A program made the translations under genes and the position numbers. A stretch of 17,947 nt of DNA from Phytomonas francai (Eukaryota > Euglenozoa > Kinetoplastea > Trypanosomatida > Trypanosomatidae), in assembly GCA_001766655.1 (NCBI GenBank), contig MJCC01000008.1, positions 766,181 through 784,127 on the forward strand. The letters run 5' to 3'. Shown piece after piece: positions 1-8,565 of the stretch (position 1 is the stretch's first letter; every line of letters begins with the position of its first letter). A model generated the notes under the pieces. It did not search any database and was not told the DNA's origin. It saw only the letters and a list, made by a program, of their open reading frames with translations.

Positions 1-34
1 CCCCAAAGCCAGCGAGGCAACCCGATCATTCAAA

Positions 35-73
35 CCCCCTCTCCCCCCTCCCTCCCTCCTCCCCCTCCTTCTC
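35..73 (+). promoter_or_regulatory. Polypyrimidine tract before first gene
   Basis: Almost pure C/T run ending four bases before the ATG at 78. In kinetoplastids such tracts direct trans-splicing. No AG lies between this tract and the ATG, so the tract is probably in the 5' UTR, or the real acceptor is one of the AG dinucleotides at 8-16 or further left outside the window. Confidence 0.4.
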
Positions 74-77
74 GACA

Positions 78-461
78 ATGCCGCACCAGCTCCAGTCCAC
101 GGGCCAGATTAGCTGCCAGGGTTGCTACGTGACCCTCGCGTACCCCATCGGGGCGCCGTCCGTCCGCTGCCCGATGTGCTCCACCGTCACGACCGTGCAC
201 CAGTTCAGCGTGACCTGCGTCTGCTGCCGCTGCGTGCTCATCCTGCCGCAGAACACGAGCCTCGCGATGTGCCCGCGGTGCCGCACCGTGATGTCGATCC
301 CGGCGAGCATACGGGAGGGCAGGAACGACCCCCACGCCCCGCCCCGCCAGTGCGTCTACATCGACAAACCCCAAACCATCGACGCGTCGGGCAGGAAGGT
401 CACCCATCTCGCCGTCGGCACCAAGCTCGACGACGATGTCCCGAAGGACGCTAAGAAATAA
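78..461 (+). CDS. Tandem LSD1-type zinc finger protein
   Basis: A 127-residue protein made largely of two LSD1-type zinc ribbons. The first has cysteines 13, 16, 31 and 34. The second has cysteines 47, 50, 65 and 68. Both fit CxxC-x14-CxxC, and the first carries the typical GAPSVRCPMC stretch. The tail (about 76-127) is polar and lysine-rich, with no membrane segment or signal peptide. LSD1 fingers are named from the plant cell-death regulator LSD1 and also occur in small proteins of protists. They are taken to bind zinc and mediate protein or nucleic acid contacts, so a regulatory or scaffold role is likely but unproven. The start is the first ATG after a long pyrimidine tract; the stop is TAA. 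Codon use is GC-rich, as in the other confident genes here. Domain identity is firm; cellular role is unknown. Confidence 0.9.
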   Translation: MPHQLQSTGQISCQGCYVTLAYPIGAPSVRCPMCSTVTTVHQFSVTCVCCRCVLILPQNTSLAMCPRCRTVMSIPASIREGRNDPHAPPRQCVYIDKPQTIDASGRKVTHLAVGTKLDDDVPKDAKK

Positions 462-496
462 TGAGAGAGAGGGATAAAGCCATTCCACGAGATAAC

Positions 497-529
497 TATA
501 TATATATATACGTACATATATATATATAT
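497..529. repeat. TA microsatellite, interrupted
   Basis: Two TA-alternating blocks (about 497-510 and 515-529) separated by CGTAC. The repeat starts about 36 bases after the stop codon of the LSD1-finger gene, so it is probably in its 3' UTR. Confidence 0.8.
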
Positions 530-608
530 TAGTTACATATACCTTTAAAAAAGAAGCGAAGGTGGTGAAAAATCAGATGTCATATAATCTTTGGTATTGC
601 GTTGGTGA

Positions 609-636
609 CCTGCTTTCCTTCCTCCCTTGAAGGCAG
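609..636 (+). promoter_or_regulatory. Candidate trans-splice acceptor
   Basis: Pyrimidine-rich stretch (609-628) followed by AG at 631-632 and 635-636. The position, about 175 bases after the preceding stop, suits a trans-splice acceptor. An ATG follows two bases after the second AG, opening the 118-codon frame at 639. Confidence 0.35.
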
Positions 637-638
637 TA

Positions 639-995
639 ATGCTGAAATATGCATGCCCATCGCGCCACGAATACATTTTCAAATCTGTTTTTTATTTATT
701 TTCACCTGTGCAACACTTTTGGAGAGGAAATTCGAAGGATTGCTTCATCCAGATTAAGGTATTTTATAAATACATATTGCTGCATATTTTTTTTAGGGAT
801 CTTTGTAATGCTGGTATGGATAAAGTAGTTGTTTTTGTTCTTTACCTACTATTTTTAGAGGTTCATTTCAAAAAAAATTATTTTCTTTTTTTGGTGTATA
901 GTGTTGTTTCATGTTTCGGTCTTTTTAGTGATAATTCCACTATCTTTGTTGTTAATTGCTACTTCTATTATATGTGCCTTTTAATCTGGATGTAA
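639..995 (+). CDS. Doubtful 118-residue hydrophobic ORF
   Basis: An open frame starting at ATG 639, two bases after a good-looking acceptor AG, and ending with TAA. Its C-terminal two thirds are rich in F, V, L and Y and would read as two or three membrane segments; the first 40 residues are mixed and polar. I recognise no family. Against it: the DNA is T-rich, third positions are AT-rich unlike the confident genes, and T-rich DNA gives hydrophobic frames with few stops by chance. For it: the splice signal and the length. It could be a real small membrane protein, an old remnant, or chance. Confidence 0.2.
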   Translation: MLKYACPSRHEYIFKSVFYLFSPVQHFWRGNSKDCFIQIKVFYKYILLHIFFRDLCNAGMDKVVVFVLYLLFLEVHFKKNYFLFLVYSVVSCFGLFSDNSTIFVVNCYFYYMCLLIWM

Positions 996-2677
996 TGCTC
1001 TTTCAAAGATCTACTTTTATAGAGGTTCATTTCTTTCGACCTTGCAATATTCTTTTTCAGCTTGTGAGGGCTTACTGTAAACCCTTATACAATTTTCACC
1101 TTTATTCAATGTTGCGCGTGGTGAGAAGGTATACAGGGGGGGGGAAGACGAGGACGGGAAGATTTTAAAAAGTTCTACACCTCAGTTCGCGAAAAATGGC
1201 AAATCAATGAAAACTGTGCCATTAAGTTCACTTACTTTGTTAGAACCTTAATTCAAAACCTCAGGGCTTTGTCTGTAACTCTTTCTTTTTCTCATTTCAA
1301 GCGATTTGCTGGTTTAGAGATAAACATCATTAGGGTGCAATGAACACAAGAGAGGCAAATATCTTTTGAACTTACACAAATACTAAAACATGCAAGGTGA
1401 TGTTGGGCCTCTTTGTCGCACCGGTGGCAACGAATCATTCCTCATATACCCCCTTCTTCCTGGAAAAGGATAAATGCACGATATGTTTGACAAAAAGGAT
1501 GTATGTGTGTGTAACACCTTCCAAATCTCTTGTTACTAATCGTCCATAGGCTACCATAGTATGATGTAAGCCCTCCCTATGTGACCTCCACAGGGGTCTT
1601 TTCAGTATGTTATTTCTGTTTCATCTTTTTCCGTGCGTGTGTGGTGCTGTAATCAAATCCTAGTGTCAAATTCATACCCTTAATGTGGCGCTACATGAAT
1701 GAAAACGCGACATATTACGAAAACCTATTCTCTCGTCTCTTTATTCAAAGGCCCTGTCACATTTCTTCGCCTCATTCTGATTTTTTCGTTATTCTGAGAA
1801 TCTGTTAACTCAATCGAATGCTATAGTTTCTAAATTCCCTGTGCATGACAAACCGCGTATCTGTTAGCGTGGCATCCTATACCATACACCATCGCCCTTG
1901 CATCAATGCCTAAAAGTTCATGATTCCCCCACTCAACCCCCAGAAGTTTAATAAAAACTATTGGTCTTATTTATTGAACAGATATACAATTTTCTACTTA
2001 TTGCATACAAAATTAAGAGATAGTGTGGGCATATGTTCGCAAATTGACTTTCTGTTGCTCTCCGTCCCTTCTCCCAAACTCTGCGCTTCATAGTGTCATC
2101 TTACTCAAGTCACAAACTAATTGTGTGGTACAGCATCACCGATGATCTGTCGATCTACGAATGGGATAATAAAAATAATAATAAATAGTACTACTATTGT
2201 TATTATTACATCTACTCGAAGGCCGCAACAGGAATGCCATGTACATCATGCGATGGTGCCATGCATTTTATAGATCCCTTGTACAATAATTAATGCGCGC
2301 TTTGTTTCAACGAATTTCTTCCCTGTTTCTCAAGTCTTTTCCTTTTATCTGAGAAAATATCAGTTTTTTTTTACGACTTCAATAGGGCACTTTTAAGCAA
2401 ACTGATATAACTGCATAGTAGTAAATAACAAAAAAGGAATAGAAATCAGGGGCATAGTTTTAGAACCCAAGTCACTTTGCGTATAAAAAGGGGGTTCCAT
2501 CGTTTTCAACCTCCACAACACAATCACTTAGTTATTAATGGTAGAATCGATATTTACCCCCGAAACAAGTACACACTCCAGATTTTTTGGTTACTTATTC
2601 AGCTCAAGATATCCATACACATCAACTCGTTAGCATACGTAAATCCATCTAAATTTATTCATTTTTTCATTATTTGA

Positions 2678-2709
2678 GGGTTGTATTTTCTACTGTCTTT
2701 TACTGCCAG
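2678..2709 (+). promoter_or_regulatory. Trans-splice acceptor for 2718 gene
   Basis: Pyrimidine-rich tract ending in CTGCCAG, with AG at 2708-2709. It lies only eight bases before the ATG at 2718, so the genomic part of the 5' UTR would be very short. Typical kinetoplastid spliced-leader acceptor layout. Confidence 0.65.
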
Positions 2710-2717
2710 GGAAATTG

Positions 2718-3806
2718 ATGAAAAACCATACCCATCGAAAAATCAACTCCAATGCATTTGTCGTTGCAGCGCGTTCGCCTGGTATGGACTCGGGAATCGG
2801 AAATTCTCCTCCCCAGGCTTTTGCTGCCGGAGAAGACATTGAAATGGGCGAATCTAACATCGACGCGCCTTTTAAGTTAACATCGCTTTCCCCGGGCCTT
2901 GATGACGGCTCCATGGTTGGGCGAATGTCGTATCGCTCTTTGCGCACGGCATCCTCCGATGACGTCTCGTATAGCCGCCCAATATCAGAGGCCGCCACGC
3001 CGAACTCCCCCTCCCCTATTGCCGTCACCCCGAAGGCGGTCTTCAATGTCGGGCAGGTGCTCGCGCCGATGGAGGCGCTTCCGGTCGTCGCGGCCCTGTC
3101 GGCCTGTGAGCGGGAGCGCGTTCCGACGTCGATGCCCTCGAGAAGCGCCTCCAAAAGTCTATCGAACGTTCACTCCTTCACCTCCGCGAAGCAGTCCCAG
3201 GCCTCAAAGGTGCCGTCGCGGCGCCCGGCGGATCGGGGGGTGGCCAAAATCGCCAACTCCCCAGGTCCTTCCTCAGCCAATAAGATAACACCAGAAAGCT
3301 CTGGCAAGGCAACACGTGTACTTACCCTCGATCCCTCTGGAAATGCGACTCAAGGAGGGGAAACAGGCGCGTATGCTAACGATGCCCTGCAAAACGGAAA
3401 CCGAGATCTCCGAGAGGGTGTGAAAAGCGTAATTCAAATGTCGGTGCCACGCTCGCGGACTAACTTAAAAGTTACCATCACAAACATCTATGATGAGGGC
3501 CCGCACTCGCCTCTACCCTCAGCCCCTTTCTCAAAAGCGACTGGACAACAGCGCATTACCGGTTTGATCTTTAAGAAGGGCTTAACGCGCTTTTCCAAGA
3601 CTCTGCTTTTGGTATATCGCATCCTGAGATGGGTGTTTTGGACATTATTTTGGATGATGACGAGGGCGCTATTGCTTTTGTTACTGTTGGCCGTCCTTGA
3701 CGTCTTAAAGTTTCTATATGGCAAACACAAGGAAGAATATATCAAGTTCACAACAACAGACACGATACTATATGCTCAAAATATAGATGATTATTTTAGG
3801 ATTTGA
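2718..3806 (+). CDS. C-terminally membrane-anchored unknown protein
   Basis: A 362-residue protein of no family I recognise. Residues 1 to about 280 are rich in Ser, Pro, Ala and charged residues and look disordered, with possible phosphorylation sites. A hydrophobic stretch spans about 292-333 and includes a run of seven leucines. It is interrupted near residue 316 by an arginine, so it could be one long helix or a membrane hairpin. A 29-residue charged and aromatic tail ends the protein. There is no N-terminal signal peptide, which suggests a tail-anchored or hairpin protein facing the cytosol. The start is ATG 2718, eight bases after a clear acceptor; a TTG one codon earlier is not needed. 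GC content is lower than in the later genes. Membrane location is inferred from sequence only. Confidence 0.75.
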   Translation: MKNHTHRKINSNAFVVAARSPGMDSGIGNSPPQAFAAGEDIEMGESNIDAPFKLTSLSPGLDDGSMVGRMSYRSLRTASSDDVSYSRPISEAATPNSPSPIAVTPKAVFNVGQVLAPMEALPVVAALSACERERVPTSMPSRSASKSLSNVHSFTSAKQSQASKVPSRRPADRGVAKIANSPGPSSANKITPESSGKATRVLTLDPSGNATQGGETGAYANDALQNGNRDLREGVKSVIQMSVPRSRTNLKVTITNIYDEGPHSPLPSAPFSKATGQQRITGLIFKKGLTRFSKTLLLVYRILRWVFWTLFWMMTRALLLLLLLAVLDVLKFLYGKHKEEYIKFTTTDTILYAQNIDDYFRI

Positions 3807-3910
3807 GAGTGTGTATGCACTGTGTTGCGCAAATATGTTTGGAAATTGAAGACATACTTGCTTCTAAACAAGCGGGTCGACAGTGCCCACCCACCCCCAC
3901 ACAACCCCTT

Positions 3911-3954
<44 letters not shown>

Positions 3955-4852
3955 ATCCAATAAATATGTATATTTCGTAGCTGAAGTCACTGATTTAATT
4001 GCTTATTTACACATATGAATTGAATACTTATTTCTTATGCGTGCTTCTTTTTTATTAATTATTGCATTATTTTTAGTTTTTTTAACTTTTAAGGGCAATT
4101 TGGATGCACCACATGCTTTTGCATCGTATTCGGTAATTCCAAAATTGACGCAATAGTTGACCAATTTACCATGGAAAATGATTTCGTATCTTTTTAATTG
4201 TTTCCACTCTATAACTTCCTTAGTATTTCTTTTTGGTATGTCTATCAAGTACGTATTCAAATGAGAGACATATACTACACAGACAGGCGCTAACCACCAA
4301 TGGCAGCGATATCTGTCTTGTTGTATCTCACGGGGCGGTGTGTTTTGTTTGAGTTTTTGTTGTTGTTTCTCTGGCTCCTGAATAATTTGATCTTCTCTGG
4401 GTACAATTTATGGTGTTATAGAAAAGAGTGCTTACATGGCAGTGGTTAGTTTTAGGAATAAGTGGGACATGATTGGAAATACGGCTGTGCAGTAGACAAT
4501 GTTACCGTCTACAGAAGGGCTGTGTATCAGGCAAGATGCATTAAAGATATTACTTTAAACCAATACTTACTACCAGCCTATCACGGTAAGCCCCCTGTTA
4601 ATGCTGCTCCATAGGGCCTTGTGGGTAAATGAGGTAAAAATTGAACTCTTAAAAGCCTCTTCAGAGAGTTGCTTTCATGTCGCAATCGACACCTTTTCTC
4701 TCGACTACTTACTATACCTGTCAAACATTTGAATTTCCTTATATTTTATATTTTGTTCGTTATTTTCCTCGTCGAGAATTTAAATTATATACATTGGTAT
4801 GCATTAGATTTCCATGCAAAAGGCAAACAACCATACAAAAGAACATATCGAA
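3807..4852. other. AT-rich spacer, no confident gene
   Basis: About 1 kb between the membrane-protein gene and the SPRY gene. It contains a (CA)n microsatellite. An in-frame ATG at 4677 precedes the chosen start of the next gene, but the stretch between 4690 and 4776 is mostly splice-type pyrimidine tract. Nothing else was recognised. Confidence 0.6.
3912..3952. repeat. (CA)n microsatellite
   Basis: About 20.5 uninterrupted CA units, about 105 bases after the stop codon of the 2718-3806 gene. Likely in the 3' UTR or intergenic DNA and expected to vary in length between strains. Confidence 0.95.
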
Positions 4853-4872
4853 CACTTTTTTGTTTATATTAG
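4853..4872 (+). promoter_or_regulatory. Trans-splice acceptor for SPRY gene
   Basis: T-rich tract ending in ATATTAG, with AG at 4871-4872, 23 bases before the ATG at 4896. A second tract ends in AG at 4775-4776. Using that one would put short upstream ATGs (4799 and an out-of-frame one at 4814) in the 5' UTR, so the later acceptor is preferred. Confidence 0.55.
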
Positions 4873-4895
4873 TCGACAAAACCGCACGAATCAAT

Positions 4896-7883
4896 ATGTC
4901 GGTCTCTGCACCGCTTTCACCACTGGTTAGAGAAGCTTCCACCAGCTCAAGGTACACAGGCCAAACGGATTTATCGGAGGAGGTCCTCAAGTCTCCGTGC
5001 GCCGCCGCACCGACATTGGGGGGCACTGCAAGCAGTGCATCTTCTACCGTGAAGACCAAAAGTGCCTTACCTACATTGCGAACTGCCATTAGGAAGGAGG
5101 TGGGGCACACCGCCAAACTCTATACAATCAAGCTAAAGCTGGAGCAGGATATGGAATCGCGCTATCGTCGTCAACTCGTTCAGGAGGAGGAAGGAGTCTG
5201 GCGGAATCTCCAGCAGGAGTTTCATCCGATGGTTCCGGCTTCCGTGCACACAACCCCAACCAAGGACGACCTCGCACACCCAGAAGCCAGACTCAGCCGC
5301 AGGCCAAGTGCTTTGAGTACTGAAGAAGAGCAGCCCTATCCCCTTTCGAAAACCCCCCGAGAGGGTGCCGCGGAGGGGCCATGCCCTCCACAAGAAAAGC
5401 CCGCACGACCGTCGGTGCCTCTCTGCGCTTCGGGCGCCATCGCGAGCGAGGAGATGCGGAGGCGGCGGCCCAGCCTGCAGGAGGCCGCCCCTCCCGCCGA
5501 CGGCGGACGGGCTTTGGGAAAGGATACCCCCGTTGGGGCCGCGGAGCCTCCCCGGGAAATGTGCGTTCGCAGCCAGGAGGGCACGCCGGAGAAGGTGCGG
5601 GAAACGGCGCGGCTCCGGGCGGCGCTCGGGGCCCTGGAGCTTCAGGTCGCATCGCTGCGAGATGAAAAGCGCGCCCTGGAGGGGGAATTGGTCGCCACCC
5701 GGCGTGCGATGCGGGAAAGCACGCGCTCCCATCAGGAAGCCACCGATGCCCTCGGCAGGGAGCTTGCGCACGCGCGCAGCGCACGGCAGGCAAGCGAGGC
5801 CGACCACACCCACCTTCAGCGTGAGAACGAGGCTCTTCAGAGGGAACTGAAGGAGGCCGCTGACCGGCACGATGGCTTTATTATTCAGGCTCAGAACTCC
5901 CAACAGGAGGCCAACGCGTTGGTGGCGAGAATGCGGGAGGATGTGCATCGATGCCAGGAGAGGCTGCGGCGGCAAGAGGCCCGATACCGGTCCGATACCG
6001 AGGCCCTTCTCGAGCAAACCCGAGAGCTGAAGGCGGCGATGCAGTCGCAGCGCGAACGCATTGGCGATCTCGAGGCAGAGGAGGAATCTTTACGGAACAT
6101 CATTGATGCGTTAGAAGTAGGAAAGGAGCACGTTCTCGAGACCTATCTCGCTAAAGTGGTAGCATTGCAGTCGGAACTGAAGTCCCAGCAGGCTAAGTAT
6201 GAGGCTCACGCCGCCGAGGACGCACGAGAGCTGGAGGCGATGCGGGATGAGGTTGCCCAGATTTCTGCCGAGCGTGAGGAGTTGCTCGCTGCATTGAAAG
6301 AGCGAGAGAACGAGCTGCACGAGGCGGTGGCGCGCGCTCAGACGGTGGCGAGAGAGCTTGCTGAAAACGCCGCCGTCCGCACCCCAAGGGGGGTCTCTCC
6401 CGCCCGCATGTCGCCGGTGGGGTTGAGAAACCTCAACGTGAACACGATTTCTCAGGGCGGAATTGACGGGGTGAAGCGGTGGGAATCCATGACGACCCCG
6501 GGCGAGTGCACCCCCGGCGGCCTCCCGCCGGCGCCCCAAACCGTCGAGGAGTTGACAAAGCACCAGCCCCCTCTGCGGGAGCCATCGCTCGCGATCGAGA
6601 GCGGCGAGACGCCGCTTCCAGGGTCCTTTGCAGACCCGCCGTTCGGTGAAACCCCGACACCTTTGCAGCCCCAACCCCCTCCCGGCGTGCGTTCGAAGGG
6701 TGAAGAGACCTCGCGGCCGCACTGCCTCGTGAAGGTTGATCTCAATACGGCGGGGAATGAGGCCCTCGGCGAGCCGCCGGAAGCGGCGTTGCGTGGGAGG
6801 TCAGGTACGTGGATGCTGCCCGGGACGGCCTTTGGGGAGCTCGACAAGAGCGCAAACGCATGCCCCCCCTTGGGTATTTCAAACCTGACGGGGAATCTCG
6901 ATGACCCCGCGCGAGGGGGGGAAAGGGGCTCGCCGAGTGGGAACGGCCTCTTGGTGCCGAGCACTAATTTTCCCACGCCCCGAACCTCCATCGCTTCGCG
7001 CGGGGCGGGGCAGGGTCGGCAAGACGTGTTGGCGACGCTGCGGGACCGCCCGCCGCGTGCGCGACTCCCGCGAAGCGTCCACACCCTCGACCCCACGCGC
7101 TTCGACCCCACCGTCGGCCGGGAGGTGCGTGTCCACGACGACCCACAATCCGCCCACGCGGAGGAGAGGGAGGGGAGGGAAAAGAGCTGGCAGAAACCCC
7201 CGTATCGCCCCCGCGAGGCGCTTGGGGTTTGGGGGGGCGTCGATGACGACAAGGACGCGGCCTCTTCCCCGTCGGACCTCGTCTTCGGCCAGACCGCGAG
7301 CCGCCTTCTCGTGTGGGGTGGGGGGCGGCGCCTGGCGAGGCCGTGGTCGGCCCCGGGCGCGCACGAGGACGTCGGGACCTCCGCGCTGGGCTCCATCAGC
7401 AGCGCCCTGCACGCGGCCCGCCAGCGGCGCGAAGGGCGCGGGCGTGGGGCGCCCGTCCTCTGCTATCGCTTCACCCTCCTCGTCCGCGCCCTTCCCCCGC
7501 CCCCCGCCCGCGGCGAGGCCGGCATCGCCGTCGGCTTCGCGGATCGTTTATTGCCGGTGGAGAGCTTCGGGGCCGGGGGGAACTCCGTGCGGTACGCCGG
7601 CTGTTATTTTCTCGACCTCCACTCCGGGCGTCGGTTCGCGCCGGCGCAGGGGGTCGTGGGGGCGCCGTTGGAGGGGTGGGCCGAGGCGGCGAAGGTTCAG
7701 GGCGCGCGCGGCGTGCAGGTCGGCGACGAGGTGGGCTGCGTCTTGAGGATCGCGGAGGGTTGCCTGCGCTACGAATGGAACGGCATCGACTGCGGCATCG
7801 CCTTCCGAAACGTGGACCTGACGCGATCGCTCTTTCCGGCGGTCGAGATATACAGCTCGGGCTACGAAGTGGAGTTGCTTTGA
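4896..7883 (+). CDS. Coiled-coil protein with C-terminal SPRY domain
   Basis: A 995-residue protein. Residues 1-85 are Ser/Thr-rich; a short basic/acidic helix lies near 86-110; a Pro-rich linker follows. About 230-490 is a long heptad-rich coiled coil full of E, R, L, A and Q. About 493-850 is Pro/Gly/Arg-rich and probably disordered. The end, from about 854 to 995, fits a SPRY/B30.2 domain: it has GDEVGCVLRI at 943-952, a WNG turn, GIAFRNV at 967-973 and LFPAVEIYSSG near the end. SPRY domains bind protein partners, and the coiled coil suggests dimers or filaments, so a scaffold or cytoskeletal adaptor role is an inference. ATG 4896 was chosen because an acceptor lies 23 bases upstream. The in-frame ATG at 4677 would add 73 residues encoded by pyrimidine tracts. 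Long antisense frames are shadows of high GC. Confidence 0.88.
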   Translation: MSVSAPLSPLVREASTSSRYTGQTDLSEEVLKSPCAAAPTLGGTASSASSTVKTKSALPTLRTAIRKEVGHTAKLYTIKLKLEQDMESRYRRQLVQEEEGVWRNLQQEFHPMVPASVHTTPTKDDLAHPEARLSRRPSALSTEEEQPYPLSKTPREGAAEGPCPPQEKPARPSVPLCASGAIASEEMRRRRPSLQEAAPPADGGRALGKDTPVGAAEPPREMCVRSQEGTPEKVRETARLRAALGALELQVASLRDEKRALEGELVATRRAMRESTRSHQEATDALGRELAHARSARQASEADHTHLQRENEALQRELKEAADRHDGFIIQAQNSQQEANALVARMREDVHRCQERLRRQEARYRSDTEALLEQTRELKAAMQSQRERIGDLEAEEESLRNIIDALEVGKEHVLETYLAKVVALQSELKSQQAKYEAHAAEDARELEAMRDEVAQISAEREELLAALKERENELHEAVARAQTVARELAENAAVRTPRGVSPARMSPVGLRNLNVNTISQGGIDGVKRWESMTTPGECTPGGLPPAPQTVEELTKHQPPLREPSLAIESGETPLPGSFADPPFGETPTPLQPQPPPGVRSKGEETSRPHCLVKVDLNTAGNEALGEPPEAALRGRSGTWMLPGTAFGELDKSANACPPLGISNLTGNLDDPARGGERGSPSGNGLLVPSTNFPTPRTSIASRGAGQGRQDVLATLRDRPPRARLPRSVHTLDPTRFDPTVGREVRVHDDPQSAHAEEREGREKSWQKPPYRPREALGVWGGVDDDKDAASSPSDLVFGQTASRLLVWGGGRRLARPWSAPGAHEDVGTSALGSISSALHAARQRREGRGRGAPVLCYRFTLLVRALPPPPARGEAGIAVGFADRLLPVESFGAGGNSVRYAGCYFLDLHSGRRFAPAQGVVGAPLEGWAEAAKVQGARGVQVGDEVGCVLRIAEGCLRYEWNGIDCGIAFRNVDLTRSLFPAVEIYSSGYEVELL

Positions 7884-8565
7884 GCTGTTGTTTTTTGTCC
7901 TTAGATCCCTTAGATTTTTCTTTCCTTTTTTCCTTGGATATGTTATGCTGACAACGGGAGAGACATGACCACCACAATGACTAACTGCTCGCTGCATTGC
8001 TCGCCCTCAACGAGGTGGGTCGTGCCTCCATGGCTGTGTGAGAAAGGGTCTGCGCGTGTGTGTCTTCTTTCAAGACCCCCAATAGGGGTGAACCTTTTCT
8101 CCTGTACTTTGTGTTTTTTTCTCTATAAATGCCGTCGTACGATTGCTAGATAACATGATATAGACTACTGGCTTTAGATTATAGATTGAATTTGTCCCAG
8201 TGCTCGCGAGAATACTTTTTCCGGATGAACTCGTAAAGATAATAAAGGTGGAACCATCCAAGTTATGAATGGATGTACTTTCTTCCTTGGGGTTGTGATG
8301 ACATCCCTTGCTGATATTCTATTTTCCCTGTTATTTCTCATATATATATATAGTTCCACACTCTTGCGCCATTTCCGTCTGCGTGTGCTCCACAAGGGGG
8401 GGGTGTATAAAGGAGTTGAAAGAAAGGAGGCGGTTGAGGCCACTGTGTACGGTTTTAAGCAGATCTCTGACTCGCATGAGGTAGTGCCCCGAGAATACCC
8501 ACCAACCCTTGCACAGACGAAGGAGAAGTGAGAGGGAAGGGTGGATTCAGCCTGCGGTTGGAGCC
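7884..8565. other. Spacer between SPRY and coiled-coil genes
   Basis: Nearly 700 bases with no confident gene: 3' UTR of the SPRY mRNA, then the splice region and 5' UTR of the next gene. It contains a small inverted repeat at 8075-8089 and an 8-nt G run at 8396-8403. Two short ATG frames (7965-8153 and 8265-8531) are considered artefacts. Confidence 0.6.
8311..8396 (+). promoter_or_regulatory. Trans-splice acceptor region for 8566 gene
   Basis: Two nearby pyrimidine-rich stretches end in AG at 8352-8353 and 8395-8396. Either would leave a 5' UTR of about 170-210 bases, containing one minimal upstream ORF (ATG AGG TAG at 8476-8484). A weaker AG lies at 8514-8515, closer to the start codon. 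Confidence 0.4.

Larger units (their letters stand above)
462..2677. other. AT-rich spacer, no confident gene
   Basis: About 2.2 kb between the LSD1-finger gene and the next gene. It probably contains the 3' UTR of the first mRNA and intergenic DNA. It holds TA microsatellites (497-529), a 9-nt G run (1136-1144), an imperfect direct repeat (846-869 and 1011-1033), an AU-rich imperfect hairpin near 2176-2208 and one doubtful ORF at 639-995. No tRNA-like cloverleaf or other RNA gene was recognised. Confidence 0.6.

Noticed and set aside
2477..2677. 66-codon plus-strand open frame
   Set aside because: Starts at TTG with no internal ATG; sits in the spacer before the splice tract.
4003..4260. 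85-codon minus-strand open frame
   Set aside because: It starts at TTG with no useful ATG, is AT-rich and opposes the transcription direction.
4677..4895. In-frame ATG that would extend the SPRY protein by 73 residues
   Set aside because: The extension is encoded by pyrimidine tracts with acceptor AGs at 4775-4776 and 4871-4872, so it is probably removed before translation.
6452..7412. Long antisense open frames (up to 314 codons) opposite the SPRY gene
   Set aside because: They mirror the GC-rich sense gene, have Arg/Pro/Gly-rich composition and no domain; the sense frame has a coiled coil and a SPRY-like domain.
7965..8153. 62-codon ATG frame after the SPRY gene
   Set aside because: Lies in the probable 3' UTR, has no acceptor before it and no motif.
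8265..8531. 88-codon ATG frame with a hydrophobic segment
   Set aside because: The hydrophobic part is the translated polypyrimidine tract of the acceptor for the 8566 gene.
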